From positions 1 through 64,000 of the forward strand of contig CAMFYL010000009.1 of the NCBI GenBank assembly GCA_946002055.1: a stretch of 64,000 nucleotides of DNA, given 5' to 3'. The stretch comes from an uncultured Roseburia sp. Its GTDB lineage: Bacteria; Bacillota; Clostridia; Lachnospirales; Lachnospiraceae. Below, piece after piece: positions 27,779-37,122 of the stretch (within the stretch, counting starts at the first letter, position 1; the number at the start of each line of letters is the position of its first letter). The notes beneath the pieces were generated by a model. That model did not search any database and was not told the DNA's origin. It saw only the letters and a program-made list of their open reading frames with translations. Position numbers and translations under genes: made by a program.

Positions 27779-28519
27779 TTAGTAATCTACCTTCATCAAA
27801 CAAAGTCCCTTGGCTGGCGCAGTTGGTCCTGCCACCTTTCGATCCTTTGCCTCAAGGATATCCTTCACCTGTTCCGGTTCCATACGGCCCATCCCCACTT
27901 CCAAAAGGGTTCCCACCATAATGCGAACCATATTTTGTAAAAATCCCGTTCCGTGAAAGCTAAGGTATACATATCCTTTCCTGCGTTGAATAGTTATGGT
28001 ATCTACAATACGAACGGTAGATTTCTTCATACGACTATTACCACAAAAGCTCTTATAATCGTGCTGTCCCTCCAAATACATAGCAGCCTGCTGCATTTTC
28101 TCAACATCCAGTTCTGTATCCAGCGCCGTGTAGTATTTACGATCAAACACAGGCTTTACCGGACCATCAAAACAGGTATAACGATATGTCTTCCCCACAG
28201 CTTTGTATCTGGCATGGAATCTCTCCGAAGCTTCCTTTACCTCCAGCACAGCAATGTCATCCGGCAAATATCGATTCATATACGTAAGAATCTCATCACA
28301 ACTCATCCTTGTATCCATCTTTGCATTGGCTATCATTGCTCTGGCGTGTACCCCCGCATCCGTACGTCCGGCACCAATCACATCGATGAACTGTCCATCA
28401 CACATTCTTGTTAGAACAGTTTCCAATTTTCCCTGGATGGTTTCCCTGTCTGGCTGATGTTCCCAACCATAATACCTGGTTCCATCATAACTGATTTTAA
28501 GCTTAAAGTTTCTTTCCAT
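27779..28519 (-). CDS. truA: tRNA pseudouridine synthase A
   Basis: 246 residues from the ATG at 28519, where the product begins MERNFKLKISYDGTRYYGWE as in TruA; the longer ORF adds 52 unrelated residues. The catalytic Asp lies in GAGRTDAGVHARAM. Modifies positions 38-40 of the tRNA anticodon stem. The ribosome binding site is weak (GGGGAAT). Likely cotranscribed with the diguanylate cyclase. Confidence 0.94.
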   Translation of the reverse strand: MERNFKLKISYDGTRYYGWEHQPDRETIQGKLETVLTRMCDGQFIDVIGAGRTDAGVHARAMIANAKMDTRMSCDEILTYMNRYLPDDIAVLEVKEASERFHARYKAVGKTYRYTCFDGPVKPVFDRKYYTALDTELDVEKMQQAAMYLEGQHDYKSFCGNSRMKKSTVRIVDTITIQRRKGYVYLSFHGTGFLQNMVRIMVGTLLEVGMGRMEPEQVKDILEAKDRKVAGPTAPAKGLCLMKVDY

Positions 28520-28575
28520 ACTATTCCCCGTACAATTACTTCTAGTATAACAACATCTCCTTAGAAACACAATAT

Positions 28576-28622
28576 ACTTTGCCATGTAAAGCTGACATAC
28601 ACTTTGCCATGTAAAGTTGACA
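28576..28622. repeat. Tandem 22-bp direct repeat in truA-MATE region
   Basis: Two copies (28576-28597 and 28601-28622) of a 22-base unit beginning ACTTTGCCATGTAAAG and ending TGACA, differing at a single base, repeated every 25 bp. The core CTTT...AAAG is a loose palindrome. Read on the minus strand the outer copy begins TGTCAACTTTACATGG. Two readings: paired operators for the divergent truA and MATE genes, or a residual end of an IS21-like element, whose ends often carry short internal repeats. No transposase is present nearby. Confidence 0.55.
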
Positions 28623-28700
28623 AAACAAACGCTATCTTCTATCCTTATAACGAATTCTTTCTTATTATAATGCATTTTATATCTACATTAGGAGATTACT

Positions 28701-30074
28701 ATGAATACAACAAACGTAAATAACCCCTTGGGATGTGATCCCATAAGTAAACTTCTTAGACAATTCGCAATTCCCAGCATCATTGCTATGCTTGTGAGTT
28801 CCCTATACAACATTGTAGACCAGTTCTTCATTGGCAACTCTGTGGGACCGCTGGGAAATGCCGCCACCAACATTGCGTTTCCATTGAACACTTCCTGCGT
28901 GGCCATTGCACTTCTCTTTGGCATTGGTGGTGCCTCCACCTTTAACCTTGCCATGGGAAGAGGCGACAGTAAAGAAGCCGGTAATTACATCGGAAATTCT
29001 GTCCTTGCTATGGCAATTTTGGGCGTGATCGTATCTGTCGTCACACTTCTGTTTTTAAAACCGATTCTGATGTTTTGTGGTTCTCCCTCTGATGTATTGC
29101 CATACGCAATGGAATACACAAAAATAACAGCGTTTGGTTTTCCATTTCTGATACTATCTATCGGAGGTGGACATCTGGTCCGTGCAGACGGCAGTCCTAA
29201 GATGACTATGGCCATCAATATGATTGGTGCCATTGTAAATACCGTTCTGGATGCTCTTTTTGTTTTTGTACTTCATCTGGGCATGAAGGGTGCCGCCTGG
29301 GCAACTGTCATCGGACAGGTAATTGCAGCTCTCGTTGTTGCATGGTATTTATTCCATTACAAAACAGTTTCGCTCTTTAGGACATGCTTTTATCCACAGG
29401 CTTCTGCCATTGAAAAAGTTGTCTCTTTAGGGGCTGCACCTTGCTTTAACCAGCTAGCTATGATGCTGGTACAGATTGTTATGAATAAGACATTAAAATA
29501 TTACGGCGCCCAGTCCATTTATGGGGAATCCATTCCCATCGCCTGTTCCGGTATCATTGCAAAAGTGTCTATGCTTGTGATGGCATTTATCATTGGTATT
29601 TCCCAAGGGCTTCAACCAATTGTCAGCTTCAACTACGGCGCCAAACAATATCAGCGTGTGAAAAAAGCCTTTGTTTTAGCCCTTGTTAGCGGCGCAGTCA
29701 TCTGTGTCATTTCCTTTGTGGCATTTCAGAGTTTTCCTCGTCAGATTATCTCTGTCTTCGGAGAAGGGTCCGACTTGTATTTTCAGTTTGCTGAAGACTT
29801 CTTCCGCAAGTTTTTATTCTTTATTGGTCTATGCTTTATGCAACCAATCTCAGCAAACTTTTTCACCGCCATTGGGAAGCCAAAGAAAGGTATCTTTATG
29901 TCTCTTACCAGACAAATTATCTTTCTGTTACCTTTATTAATCATCCTCCCTTTGTTTATGGGAATTGACGGTGTTATGTACGCCGGACCTGTCGCCGACT
30001 TGGCGGCAACGGTGGTTTGCACCATTCTTGTCATTCACGAATTACAGCATCCGGAGTTTTCCAGAAAGGAGTAG
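28701..30074 (+). CDS. MATE family multidrug efflux transporter
   Basis: 457 residues, about 12 membrane helices in two MatE repeats. Typical segments are FAIPSIIAMLVSSLYNIVDQ near residue 22 and the second-repeat start LGAAPCFNQLAMM. Expected to export cationic compounds in exchange for Na+ or H+. Start ATG follows AGGAG by about seven bases. Divergent from truA, followed by the CmpB-like gene after three bases, so probably one transcript. Confidence 0.92.
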   Translation: MNTTNVNNPLGCDPISKLLRQFAIPSIIAMLVSSLYNIVDQFFIGNSVGPLGNAATNIAFPLNTSCVAIALLFGIGGASTFNLAMGRGDSKEAGNYIGNSVLAMAILGVIVSVVTLLFLKPILMFCGSPSDVLPYAMEYTKITAFGFPFLILSIGGGHLVRADGSPKMTMAINMIGAIVNTVLDALFVFVLHLGMKGAAWATVIGQVIAALVVAWYLFHYKTVSLFRTCFYPQASAIEKVVSLGAAPCFNQLAMMLVQIVMNKTLKYYGAQSIYGESIPIACSGIIAKVSMLVMAFIIGISQGLQPIVSFNYGAKQYQRVKKAFVLALVSGAVICVISFVAFQSFPRQIISVFGEGSDLYFQFAEDFFRKFLFFIGLCFMQPISANFFTAIGKPKKGIFMSLTRQIIFLLPLLIILPLFMGIDGVMYAGPVADLAATVVCTILVIHELQHPEFSRKE

Positions 30075-30077
30075 GCA

Positions 30078-30980
30078 ATGTATTTAAGTAAATTATTTGT
30101 ATGGTTTATTGTTTACAGTTTTATGGGATGGGTATACGAATCCATCTTCTGCACTATCAAAAATCGACAGTGGGAGAATCGTGGTTTTTTACACGGTCCC
30201 ATTGTTCCCATCTATGGCGTAGGAGCACTGCTGGCATCCATTGTTTTTTCCAGCCTGCCGGTGGAATCGCTACAGCAGGCCAGCTCCCTAACCATTTTCC
30301 TTATTTGCTTTTTTGGAAGTATTGTTCTTGAGTACTTCACTTCCTGGGCTTTGGAAAAGTTGTTTCACGCTTACTGGTGGGATTACAGCAACGTACCTCT
30401 GAACATCCACGGTCGCGTGTGCCTCTTCGCCTCCATTGGATTTGGCGTGGCAGGAATCTTGGTTGTCCGTGTGTTGTTCCCTTTTGTCAGCCATATCACA
30501 TCCGGCATATCACCATTTTGGATGGAATTCTTATCTCTGTTCTTTATGCTATTGTTCGGCATGGATATGGCGCTGACCATTTCTGCACTGACCAACTTTA
30601 CAAAGAATTTCAACCGTATCGAAAATGAAATCAACGAGCAAATTGCCGCCGCATACGACAAGCTGGACTCCAGCGTCTCAGGTGCAATTGAGAGTGTAAA
30701 AGAGAAATCAAGCGCATTTCAGGAAAGCGCTGCCGCCAAAAAGGAATTGGCCGGAGAGAAGGTTTCAGCCACCAAGGAACTCGCAGAAGAAAAAGTGGCC
30801 GCCCTCCGGGAGCAACTTACCAGAGAACGTCTGGAAGCTCTGTTCGCATCTTCATCCTATGCGCAAAAGCGTACTATGTTAGGTGTTCAGGGATTCCGCA
30901 AGGACAAAGACAAGGATACCGGCATTCGCCAGCGTATGAGAACTATGATTGACGAAAAGCGCCCACGTAAAAAGCGCTAA
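30078..30980 (+). CDS. Putative ABC-type permease, CmpB-like membrane protein
   Basis: 300 residues. N-terminal half with about five membrane helices and the sequence MGWVYESIFCTIKNRQWENR followed by RGFLHGPIVPIYGVGA, as in the family annotated putative ABC transporter permease (CmpB). The C-terminal 120 residues are highly charged and alanine-rich, likely an extended cytoplasmic coiled coil. Function unknown; no ATPase is adjacent. Placed directly after the MATE exporter, and its transcript ends at the hairpin starting at 30981. Confidence 0.75.
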   Translation: MYLSKLFVWFIVYSFMGWVYESIFCTIKNRQWENRGFLHGPIVPIYGVGALLASIVFSSLPVESLQQASSLTIFLICFFGSIVLEYFTSWALEKLFHAYWWDYSNVPLNIHGRVCLFASIGFGVAGILVVRVLFPFVSHITSGISPFWMEFLSLFFMLLFGMDMALTISALTNFTKNFNRIENEINEQIAAAYDKLDSSVSGAIESVKEKSSAFQESAAAKKELAGEKVSATKELAEEKVAALREQLTRERLEALFASSSYAQKRTMLGVQGFRKDKDKDTGIRQRMRTMIDEKRPRKKR

Positions 30981-31014
30981 AAAAACCCTTCCGGATTACT
31001 CCGGAAGGGTTTTT
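30981..31014. terminator. Bidirectional terminator
   Basis: Perfect 10-bp stem ACCCTTCCGG/CCGGAAGGGT with a 6-base loop, A-tract on one side and T-tract on the other. It lies between two convergent genes and serves the CmpB-like gene (plus) and the chemoreceptor at 31020 (minus). Confidence 0.9.
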
Positions 31015-31019
31015 ATGTT

Positions 31020-32507
31020 CTATTTACTTTCCGTAATGGCCTGAAGATTCTGAACTTCTCCCATAATCTCATCCAAGAATTGGGACATGGCCTTGGTTCC
31101 CTGAAGGGATTCCTTGGTCAAATTCATGGTATTCTCGCTACTAGCAGTAAGCTCTTGTGTATAGGCACTGGTATTTGAAATACTGCCTGCAATCTTTGTG
31201 TTGTTATCATTGATCTGTGTCAGATAATCGTTCTGTCTCTGGACTTCACCGGTCATATCAGAAATATTCTGGTCAATAATTCGGAACTGCTCGTCCGTCT
31301 TCTGAATCAGTTCATTCTGCTGATTGCTTACTTCATCCAAGTTCTCTACCGCTCTATTTACACGTCTGGCTTCTGTTCCGAGAGCCTCCAAGATATCGTT
31401 AATCTTATCTGTGGCATCACCGGTATCACCGCTCAACTTCTGAATCTCACCGGCAACAACAGCAAAGCCTTTCCCTTGTTCACCGGCTCTGGCAGCCTCG
31501 ATGGATGCGTTTAATGCCAACAAATTCGTCTGATCCGTAATACTTCGAATCAAAGTAAGAATCTCCTTAGCTTCTCGAAGTCTCTCTACCAACGATTCTG
31601 TAGCTTCCGAAACCTGCTCCTTAGAGTGAGCCACCATCTGCGCACTCTGAGACAGGTTATCCACATTCTTGATGCCGTCCTGAGATAGCAGGTGGGTTTC
31701 ATTAAACTTGCTTTGAATGTCCATACTAATCTTGGTTAGTCCCCCCAACTCCTCGCTGATTCCATCACTCATATTCAACTGTTCTTGGATATTATTGGCA
31801 ACATCTGCTGTTCCACTGGCGATTTCTTCAATGGAAACCTGGGCTGATTCTGACTGTTTTTCAATTCCCTTAGCCTGTTCGTCAATATGACTCACACGTT
31901 CATTTAACACTTCTGTGGCATGAAGCACATGTTCTAACACTTCATTCTGTTTTACCGACTGGTTCTCAATGGTTTGAAGGCGCTCATGGTTGATATCTCC
32001 CTGAATCCTACAAGCAAAGAATGCAGCCCCCATAATAAGAACCATGCCCAAAACCTGAATCTCATAGTTGGCAATATCATCTGCTGAAACCATTTGACGA
32101 ACTACAATATTCGCTCCTACAGAAACGATATTGGTAAGCACGCCAATAATCATTAAATTCCGAAGCACAATGCGGTCGGAATACACAAGCAGAGTTGACA
32201 TCACAGGAAACAGGTAAATAAAGGTAAGAGCCGTATCTCCTGTGAGTAATACAAACGCATACAAAATAGAATATGTAAAAACCATAATATGACGCAGTCT
32301 GTTTGAGGCAACGTCCCTTTTATATATGCCCCAGCCAATCCCCAATGGAATCAGCCCCATCAGAAGCATCAATGCGTAGTACATTACAGAGCGTTCGCCC
32401 TTGATAACCTCCAGTAAATATGCCAGTTCAATCACCGCAACAACCAACGTCCATCCAAGTATGGCGAATCGATTCATTCTGGAAAGTTCTGATTTCTTAA
32501 TTTCCAT
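31020..32507 (-). CDS. Methyl-accepting chemotaxis protein with integral membrane N-terminus
   Basis: 495 residues. About six closely spaced membrane helices occupy residues 12-170 with no large external domain and no HAMP; a long cytoplasmic MCP signalling region follows, with the tip [20 protein letters not shown]. The membrane part may sense lipids, membrane potential or a small permeant ligand. It is unlike the Cache receptor at 14247, so the two report on different stimuli. Single-gene unit with its own promoter and terminator. Confidence 0.9.
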   Translation of the reverse strand: MEIKKSELSRMNRFAILGWTLVVAVIELAYLLEVIKGERSVMYYALMLLMGLIPLGIGWGIYKRDVASNRLRHIMVFTYSILYAFVLLTGDTALTFIYLFPVMSTLLVYSDRIVLRNLMIIGVLTNIVSVGANIVVRQMVSADDIANYEIQVLGMVLIMGAAFFACRIQGDINHERLQTIENQSVKQNEVLEHVLHATEVLNERVSHIDEQAKGIEKQSESAQVSIEEIASGTADVANNIQEQLNMSDGISEELGGLTKISMDIQSKFNETHLLSQDGIKNVDNLSQSAQMVAHSKEQVSEATESLVERLREAKEILTLIRSITDQTNLLALNASIEAARAGEQGKGFAVVAGEIQKLSGDTGDATDKINDILEALGTEARRVNRAVENLDEVSNQQNELIQKTDEQFRIIDQNISDMTGEVQRQNDYLTQINDNNTKIAGSISNTSAYTQELTASSENTMNLTKESLQGTKAMSQFLDEIMGEVQNLQAITESK

Positions 32508-32545
32508 ATTCAGTTTCCCCCATTCATCACATCGTATATACGTAC

Positions 32546-32575
32546 ATTATACTATAATATGCCCAATTTTTACAA
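32546..32575 (-). promoter_or_regulatory. Promoter for membrane chemoreceptor
   Basis: TTGTAA (32570-32575), 18-base spacer, TATAAT (32546-32551) on the minus strand, about 40 bases before the ATG at 32507. It lies directly after the SulP stop. A vegetative rather than a flagellar sigma-28 type sequence. Confidence 0.6.
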
Positions 32576-32583
32576 TATGTGAA

Positions 32584-34242
32584 TTACCTCTCTTTCACAA
32601 TATTTGCGGCAGTTTCCAATGCATCATCTATGTGGGAGCAGAAGTGCTCACGGCCAATCTTGTCCACAAAGCCAGCCTTCTCCATCATATGCATAGGCTG
32701 TTCATTGGTATGTGAAAGAATCAGGACAATCCCCTTCCTCTTACAATCTGCGTAAAGCTGTTCTAAGGCGTGAAGTGCTGTAGCGTCAATAGCTCCCACG
32801 CTTCGCATTCTAAGGATCAACACCTCATCCTTCTCACTAATCGAAATATTCAAAATCTTATCTGCCGCTCCAAAAAACATTGGGCCACTGATTTCATAGA
32901 CACAAACCTTCTTTGGCACCTGACGAAGGGAAAGACTATCCGGATCATCCTCATCATCTTCAATATACTTCCAGCCTTCTACCGAAGTCACATCGCTCAT
33001 TCTCTTCATAAAGAGCATAGCTGCCAAGACCATTCCCACTTCAATTGCCACAACAAGATCAAATACCACCGTAAGTACAAAGGTTGTCAAAAGTACTGCG
33101 ATATCACTTTTCGGTGCCGACTTACACAAATCCACAAACTTTCTCCATCCGCACATGTGATAGGCAACATCAATTAAGATTGCTGCAATGGTTGGCATTG
33201 GAATCAGTGCTGCATATGGCATCAGAATCACCAACACCAGTAGCAAGGTAATGGCATGGACCATACCGGCAACAGGGGTACGGCCACCGTTTTTCACATT
33301 TGCTGCTGTTCTTGCAATTGCCCCCGTGGCGGGAATACCACCAAAAAGTGCAGATGCCATATTACCTGCCCCCTGGGCAACAAGTTCCATATTGGAACGA
33401 TGTCTTCCATTTACCATAGAATCTGCCACAACAGCAGAGAGCAGCGACTCAATTGCTGCTAAAATTGCTATGGTAAGAGCATCATGAAACTCACTTCGCA
33501 CAAGGCCAACAGAAAACTTTGGCAACGTAAGCACCGGAAGCTTATTAGAAATCTCATACAAGTCACCAATGGTGTTTACCTGTAGCCCCACGCCCTTTAC
33601 CAGAAAAATTCCAACAAGAATGGCAATCAGAGACGCCGGAATAACATTTACCTTCTTAAGCTTCGGCCAGAAAATCAGTACCGCCAAACAGATAGCGCCA
33701 ACAAGAAGCGCCTGCACATTTAAGGTAGGCATCGCTTTCATGTATGCTCCAAATTTCTCTCCCGTCTCAATCAGTGGTTCCTTGGTGATAACTGTAAGCC
33801 CAAAGAAATCCTTAATTTGTCCAACAAACAGCGTCACTGCAATACCAGCCGTAAATCCGGTGGTAATGGTATAGGGAATAAACTTAATCAGGGTTCCCAT
33901 ACGACACAGTCCCATCACTATCAAAAGAATTCCAGCCATAATGGTTGCCACACAAAGACCCTCCATTCCGCTCTTTGCAACAATGCTGGCAACGATGGTG
34001 GCAAAGGCCGCGGTGGGTCCTGCAATCTGTACTCTGGATCCCCCCAAGAAGGATACGATAAATCCGGCAATAATAGCTGTGTAAATACCACGCTCCGGCG
34101 TCACACCTGAAGCCAATGCCAGCGCAATGGACAATGGCAAAGCAATAATCGCCACAATAATTCCGGAGATCACATCCTTAATGAATTGTTCCTTGGAATA
34201 ATTCTTCATTGTAGTAAAAAATTTGGGTTTTAGTTTTTCCAT
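32584..34242 (-). CDS. SulP family anion transporter with STAS domain
   Basis: 552 residues from the ATG at 34242 (GAAGGAG upstream); the longer ORF adds 13 basic residues. About 11-12 membrane helices with SulP features such as AIIAGFIVSFLGGSRVQIAG and GIPATGAIARTAANVK, then a cytoplasmic STAS domain from about 430 to 545 (VLILRMRSVGAIDATALHAL). Carries sulfate, bicarbonate or another anion; specificity is not predictable. It follows the double-receiver gene but a terminator lies between them. Confidence 0.9.
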   Translation of the reverse strand: MEKLKPKFFTTMKNYSKEQFIKDVISGIIVAIIALPLSIALALASGVTPERGIYTAIIAGFIVSFLGGSRVQIAGPTAAFATIVASIVAKSGMEGLCVATIMAGILLIVMGLCRMGTLIKFIPYTITTGFTAGIAVTLFVGQIKDFFGLTVITKEPLIETGEKFGAYMKAMPTLNVQALLVGAICLAVLIFWPKLKKVNVIPASLIAILVGIFLVKGVGLQVNTIGDLYEISNKLPVLTLPKFSVGLVRSEFHDALTIAILAAIESLLSAVVADSMVNGRHRSNMELVAQGAGNMASALFGGIPATGAIARTAANVKNGGRTPVAGMVHAITLLLVLVILMPYAALIPMPTIAAILIDVAYHMCGWRKFVDLCKSAPKSDIAVLLTTFVLTVVFDLVVAIEVGMVLAAMLFMKRMSDVTSVEGWKYIEDDEDDPDSLSLRQVPKKVCVYEISGPMFFGAADKILNISISEKDEVLILRMRSVGAIDATALHALEQLYADCKRKGIVLILSHTNEQPMHMMEKAGFVDKIGREHFCSHIDDALETAANIVKER

Positions 34243-34278
34243 TCTTCTTTTGCTCCTTCTTCTTTGCATATCTATCCA

Positions 34279-34310
34279 CAAAAAAGCTGTCCTGACAAGG
34301 ACAGCCTTTT
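34279..34310 (-). terminator. Terminator after double-receiver gene
   Basis: GGACAGC/GCTGTCC stem (34299-34305 with 34286-34292) and a 6-base loop, followed by six T on the minus strand. Ends the receiver-protein transcript before sulP. Confidence 0.85.
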
Positions 34311-34315
34311 GAATA

Positions 34316-35074
34316 CTATACTAATTGGCTAAGAATCTCTAAAATTTTCTCTGCCTTTGGCGGCTTGAGAAAATATGCAGATGGATTCAAATCTAACACA
34401 GAACGAATATGTTCAGCATCACCGTGACCCGTCAAAAACACCACAGGAATGTCTTTTGTTTCCTCCTGTGCGCGAATCATCGCAAGTGTCTCCCGGCCAT
34501 CGCACCCCGGCATTTCATAATCCAAAATGATGGCATCCGGCTTCTGCTTGGCAAGGGCCTTCATAGCCTGTTCTCCTGAGGTCACCATACCAACGCGGTA
34601 CTCATTCTCCAGCATCTGCTTCATACCGCGCAAAATCACCGGGCTATCATCCACCAAAAGGACGTATTTACGCTGTAATTCCTGAGAGGCGTCAAGCTCC
34701 CCAATAGCATCCATATCCGCCATCAGCACGCCATTCATCTGAGCCATAAATGTATCTTTATCAACATTCACATCGATGTGCTGAATACATTTATGTTGGT
34801 AAAAATCAAGAAATGGGATTCTGTCATCCTCTGTGCCCACCGTAATCACGGGCAGCTCGTCTTCATTGGTAACCAATGTTTGGAACAACTCTTTATGGCC
34901 TTCCTCCAGCCCCTCTAAATTCACAAGGACAAGATCCGGCCCATACATTCCCAACATACTAGTGGCAATGGACACGTTGTCAGAGCAAAGCTGTATCTGA
35001 TACTGCTCCGCTAAAATAGCATGAATCCTCTTCGTAGTTTCATTGAATCTGCCAATAAATAATATCTTGTTCAT
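34316..35074 (-). CDS. Double-receiver response regulator, first domain degenerate
   Basis: 252 residues from the ATG at 35074. Residues 1-120 fold like a receiver but the phospho-acceptor position reads LVLVNLEG with Asn52 instead of Asp. Residues 135-252 are a canonical receiver: LLVDDSP, Asp185 in IILDYEMPG, Thr in FLTGHG and Lys237 in YFLKPPK. There is no output domain. It may act as a phosphate-controlled adaptor, like CheY or a phosphorelay sink. Monocistronic; its kinase is not nearby. Confidence 0.85.
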   Translation of the reverse strand: MNKILFIGRFNETTKRIHAILAEQYQIQLCSDNVSIATSMLGMYGPDLVLVNLEGLEEGHKELFQTLVTNEDELPVITVGTEDDRIPFLDFYQHKCIQHIDVNVDKDTFMAQMNGVLMADMDAIGELDASQELQRKYVLLVDDSPVILRGMKQMLENEYRVGMVTSGEQAMKALAKQKPDAIILDYEMPGCDGRETLAMIRAQEETKDIPVVFLTGHGDAEHIRSVLDLNPSAYFLKPPKAEKILEILSQLV

Positions 35075-35094
35075 ACTGTCCACCCCCAAAAATC

Positions 35095-35123
35095 ATTCTA
35101 TCAACTTTTTTATTGGGTTGCAA
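35095..35123 (-). promoter_or_regulatory. Promoter for double-receiver gene
   Basis: TTGCAA (35118-35123), 17 bases, TAGAAT (35095-35100) on the minus strand, just downstream of the ABC operon terminator. Confidence 0.6.
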
Positions 35124-35125
35124 TA

Positions 35126-35155
35126 GAAAAAGCCCAACGCCACAAGCGTTGAGCC
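35126..35155 (-). terminator. Terminator of sugar ABC transporter operon
   Basis: Stem GGCTCAACGC/GCGTTGGGCT with a 5-base loop followed by five T on the minus strand, shortly after the last permease gene. Confidence 0.85.
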
Positions 35156-35177
35156 TTTTCCTCGTATAGTAAATGGT

Positions 35178-36029
35178 TTAGCCCTTAACGGAACCCACAG
35201 CCACTCCCTCTACGATTTGTCTGCTGAGAATCAGGTATACAACCACAACAGGCATAATCGAGAAGAGAATCAACATATAAACTTTACCCATATCAAACTT
35301 CAAGTAGTCTGCTGAACGCAATGTTGCGATCAAAAGCGGCAAAGTTTTCTTTTCGTTAGAATGCAATACCAATGCCGGTGTAAAGTAATTATTCCAGCTG
35401 GCAACAAATCCAAAGATTGCCTGAACAGCAATTGCCGGTTTGATAATTGGCAATACGATGGTATTGAATATCTTAAACTCTCCGGCGCCATCAATACGAG
35501 CCGCCTCAATGATAGACAATGGCATAGAACTCTGAAGGTATTGCTTCATATAGAAATAGGTAATCGGCGATGCAATTGCCGGAACAATCAGTGGGATAAA
35601 GCTATTATCCAATCCCATCTTATCAATCAATTCCAAGAATCCCAATGCTGTTACCTGAGTAGGAATCATCATAATCATCAAGATATATGTAGCAATAAAC
35701 TTTCTTCCTTTAAAGCGATATGCATGAATGGCGTACGCTGTCATAGAAGAAAAATATGTGGTAAGCACAGCGGATGCAGTGGCAACAAAGAAACTGTTAA
35801 ACAATCCGGTCCAAACCGGCAACTGTCCATCCATGATGCTCTTCCAGTTATTCATAAAATTGGTTCCCGGGATGGCCGAGAAACCTGTTGTAATCTGAGA
35901 ATGCGTTCTTGTAGTATTAACAAACAAAACCCAGAACCAGAACAAACACATGATAGTCAAAAGAATCAAAACGATATATGCAATGGTTCTTCTGGTTTTA
36001 ATATTGAAACCCTTTCTTTTCGTTTCCAT
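35178..36029 (-). CDS. Carbohydrate ABC transporter permease (MalG type)
   Basis: 283 residues from the ATG at 36029 (AGGAGG six bases upstream). Six membrane helices, and the EAA loop reads IIEAARIDGAGEFKIFNTIV, which contacts the ATPase. Second permease of a CUT1-type importer. No ATPase gene is in the operon, so a shared MsmK/MalK-type ATPase elsewhere is likely, as is common in Firmicutes. Confidence 0.92.
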   Translation of the reverse strand: METKRKGFNIKTRRTIAYIVLILLTIMCLFWFWVLFVNTTRTHSQITTGFSAIPGTNFMNNWKSIMDGQLPVWTGLFNSFFVATASAVLTTYFSSMTAYAIHAYRFKGRKFIATYILMIMMIPTQVTALGFLELIDKMGLDNSFIPLIVPAIASPITYFYMKQYLQSSMPLSIIEAARIDGAGEFKIFNTIVLPIIKPAIAVQAIFGFVASWNNYFTPALVLHSNEKKTLPLLIATLRSADYLKFDMGKVYMLILFSIMPVVVVYLILSRQIVEGVAVGSVKG

Positions 36030-36039
36030 CTCCGACCTC

Positions 36040-36960
36040 CTAATCTTCATCGTTATATCCTGACATCTTGAATACAATCAAACTCAAGATTCCAGTGATA
36101 ATAAACATCAATACGGACAAAGCACCGCCTCGACCAAGGTTCTTGCTGTACAACCACTTATTCAAATACATAATAAGTGTCATAGAAGATCTCATAGGCT
36201 CGCCCTTGCCATCTGTCAAAATCTGCGGTACATCAAACATCTGTAAACCACCAATCAGAGATGTAATAGCCACGTATACCAAAATTGGTTTTAATACAGG
36301 AAGCGTGATTCTGAAGAATCTCTGTGTGCTAGTTGCCCCATCCACTTCTGCAGCCTCATAGAGAGAAGAATCAATTCCCATCATACCTGCCATCAAGAGG
36401 ATGGTTGTGTTACCAAACCACATTAAGAAGTTCATGGTTGCAATCAAGGTTCTTGCAGACCATATATGGGACAAGAACTTAAATGGCTTTGCAAGAAGCC
36501 CCATATCCATAAGCATATAATTGATTGGGCCTCCATCAGAAAACAATGCAAAGAACAACATTGAAAATGCGGATGCCATAATCAGGTTTGGCAAATAAAT
36601 TACAGTCTTAAAGAATCTTGAACCTTTGATTCTCATTCGATTGTCAGAGAACCATGCTGCCAAAATCAATGAAATCACAATCTGTGGAATGAATCCCATC
36701 ACCCACATGATCATGGTATTCTTGGCATACACCCAAAGGTCTGGGGATTGGAAGGTTGCGATGTAGTTGCCCAAACCAATGAAGTTTGGTCCAATCTCCA
36801 TCAATCCTTCTCTGTAGTGTTCAAAAAAACTGTTGTATACTGTTGTAACTAGCGGAATTAATTGGAATACGATGTAAACAGCAATAAAAGGAATAAGGAA
36901 AACATATCCCCAATAATTATACCTGTTTACCCTCTTATTCGTATTTTTCTTCTTACCCAC
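36040..36960 (-). CDS. Carbohydrate ABC transporter permease (MalF type)
   Basis: 306 residues with a GTG start at 36960, chosen because GGAGGTGA lies seven bases upstream; the ORF can be extended seven codons but without a ribosome binding site. Six membrane helices; EAA loop DSSLYEAAEVDGATSTQRFF. First permease of the importer, 162 bases downstream of the binding protein gene with a hairpin in between. Confidence 0.92.
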   Translation of the reverse strand: MGKKKNTNKRVNRYNYWGYVFLIPFIAVYIVFQLIPLVTTVYNSFFEHYREGLMEIGPNFIGLGNYIATFQSPDLWVYAKNTMIMWVMGFIPQIVISLILAAWFSDNRMRIKGSRFFKTVIYLPNLIMASAFSMLFFALFSDGGPINYMLMDMGLLAKPFKFLSHIWSARTLIATMNFLMWFGNTTILLMAGMMGIDSSLYEAAEVDGATSTQRFFRITLPVLKPILVYVAITSLIGGLQMFDVPQILTDGKGEPMRSSMTLIMYLNKWLYSKNLGRGGALSVLMFIITGILSLIVFKMSGYNDED

Positions 36961-37032
36961 GCTTTCACCTCCACGTTTCACTAAATATTACCCTTTTTCA
37001 TTAAAAACACCCATAAAACTCACTTTTTAATC

Positions 37033-37074
37033 AAAAAGAGTGCCTGTCTGCCTCATACAAAAGCGGACAGGCAC
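37033..37074 (-). terminator. Hairpin between binding protein and permease genes
   Basis: Nine-bp stem GTGCCTGTC/GACAGGCAC (37066-37074 with 37040-37048) followed by TCTTTTTG on the minus strand. Probably a partial terminator or mRNA-stabilising stem that lets the binding protein be made in excess over the permeases, as in many sugar ABC operons (inference). Confidence 0.75.
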
Positions 37075-37122
37075 ATCTCAGTGTATTCATTTAGACCATA
37101 TCCTAAATGTCTATGTCATCCA

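Noticed and set aside
33817-34110. Antisense ORF within the SulP gene
   Set aside because: Low-complexity His/Asn/Gly-rich translation caused by the codon pattern of the opposite strand.
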